The position numbers and the translations under genes are program-made. The notes beneath the pieces were generated by a model, which worked only from the letters and a program-made list of their open reading frames with translations, had not been told where the DNA came from and made no database searches. From an uncultured Chitinophagaceae bacterium (GTDB taxonomy: Bacteria; Bacteroidota; Bacteroidia; Chitinophagales; Chitinophagaceae): a DNA stretch of 7,008 bases. The stretch spans positions 1-7,008 of the forward strand of contig CAIMKO010000593.1 of NCBI GenBank assembly GCA_903841915.1, in the 5' to 3' direction. Positions 6,621 to 7,008 of the stretch are shown here, one piece after another. Every line of letters starts with the position of its first letter. Within the stretch, counting starts at the first letter, position 1.

Positions 6621-7008
6621 ATGAAAAAGACATTTTTAAACAGCATAAAAATCAGCATTGTTCTTTTGCTGGTATTGGTTGTAAGTTCATGTAAAAAATA
6701 TCTGGATGAACAACCTATTACATCCTATGGTACTGATTTTGTTTTCAGCACTATTCCGAATGCATACCAAGCCATTGCGGGTGCATATAGTCAGTTAACC
6801 GGTGATCAGGGATATGGTATCCGTATCAGTTTGTATTACACAGTTGATAATGATGAAACGCAGGGGCCCACTGCTGCAAGTGATAATGATAGAAGGGATA
6901 TAGCCCGTTATCAGGCAACTCCGGGTAATGCACAGTTAAATAGTCCATTCCTTCAATTATTCCGCGGGATAGAATATGCCAATATCTGTATTGCTAATAT
7001 TCCTAATA
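6621..7008 (+). CDS. SusD/RagB-family surface lipoprotein, 5' part (runs off window)
   Basis: An open frame of 129 codons starts at the ATG 6621 and reaches the window edge without a stop. The first residues are a lipoprotein signal: MKK, a hydrophobic core (ISIVLLLVLVV) and the lipobox VSSC with Cys24 as the lipidation site, followed by KKYLDEQP, the usual SusD opening. Later residues PNAYQAIAGAYSQL (46-59) and FLQLFRGIEYANICIANIP (starting near 110) match the TPR-like helices of the SusD N-terminal domain. Full-length members are around 500-600 aa, so about a quarter is seen. SusD proteins sit on the cell surface as a lid over SusC and bind the ligand. The 20-nt gap after the receptor implies one operon. 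There is no Shine-Dalgarno sequence; an A-run precedes the start. Confidence 0.93.
   Translation, partial: MKKTFLNSIKISIVLLLVLVVSSCKKYLDEQPITSYGTDFVFSTIPNAYQAIAGAYSQLTGDQGYGIRISLYYTVDNDETQGPTAASDNDRRDIARYQATPGNAQLNSPFLQLFRGIEYANICIANIPN

Overview
The window looks like a chromosomal segment of a Bacteroidota bacterium, probably from the Chitinophagaceae or a close relative. The reasons are a SusC/RagA-type TonB-dependent receptor followed 20 nt later by a SusD-type lipoprotein, moderately AT-rich DNA, start codons without a Shine-Dalgarno sequence, and a TAnnTTTG-like promoter element. The family placement is inference; the phylum is well supported.

Layout: positions 1-139 are noncoding and hold two arrays of a 7-bp repeat in opposite orientation. 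The second array runs into the stop codon of the first gene. On the minus strand, read right to left, come a hotdog-fold acyl-CoA thioesterase (3052-2612), a GNAT acetyltransferase that overlaps it by 16 nt (2627-2082), a 313-bp gap carrying an 11-bp tandem repeat and a likely promoter, and a methylcrotonoyl-CoA-carboxylase-type carboxyltransferase beta subunit. That last gene most likely starts at 1768 rather than at the longer open-frame start 1873. A 332-bp divergent intergenic region (3053-3384) separates this block from the plus-strand susC/susD pair, and the susD-like gene runs off the right edge.

Function: the thioesterase and the carboxyltransferase both act on acyl-CoA, which loosely suggests acyl-CoA or leucine catabolism. 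The carboxyltransferase needs a biotin carboxylase/BCCP partner that is not in the window. The SusC/SusD pair forms an outer-membrane importer whose ligand cannot be told from this sequence; no glycoside hydrolase, protease, sigma factor or anti-sigma factor lies in the window, and the receptor has no STN signalling domain.

I found no new enzyme system, defence locus, CRISPR array, RNA gene or insertion sequence. The least explained parts are noncoding: the opposed heptamer arrays at the left edge, the 11-bp repeat element near 1948-1991, and a split direct repeat in the divergent intergenic region.
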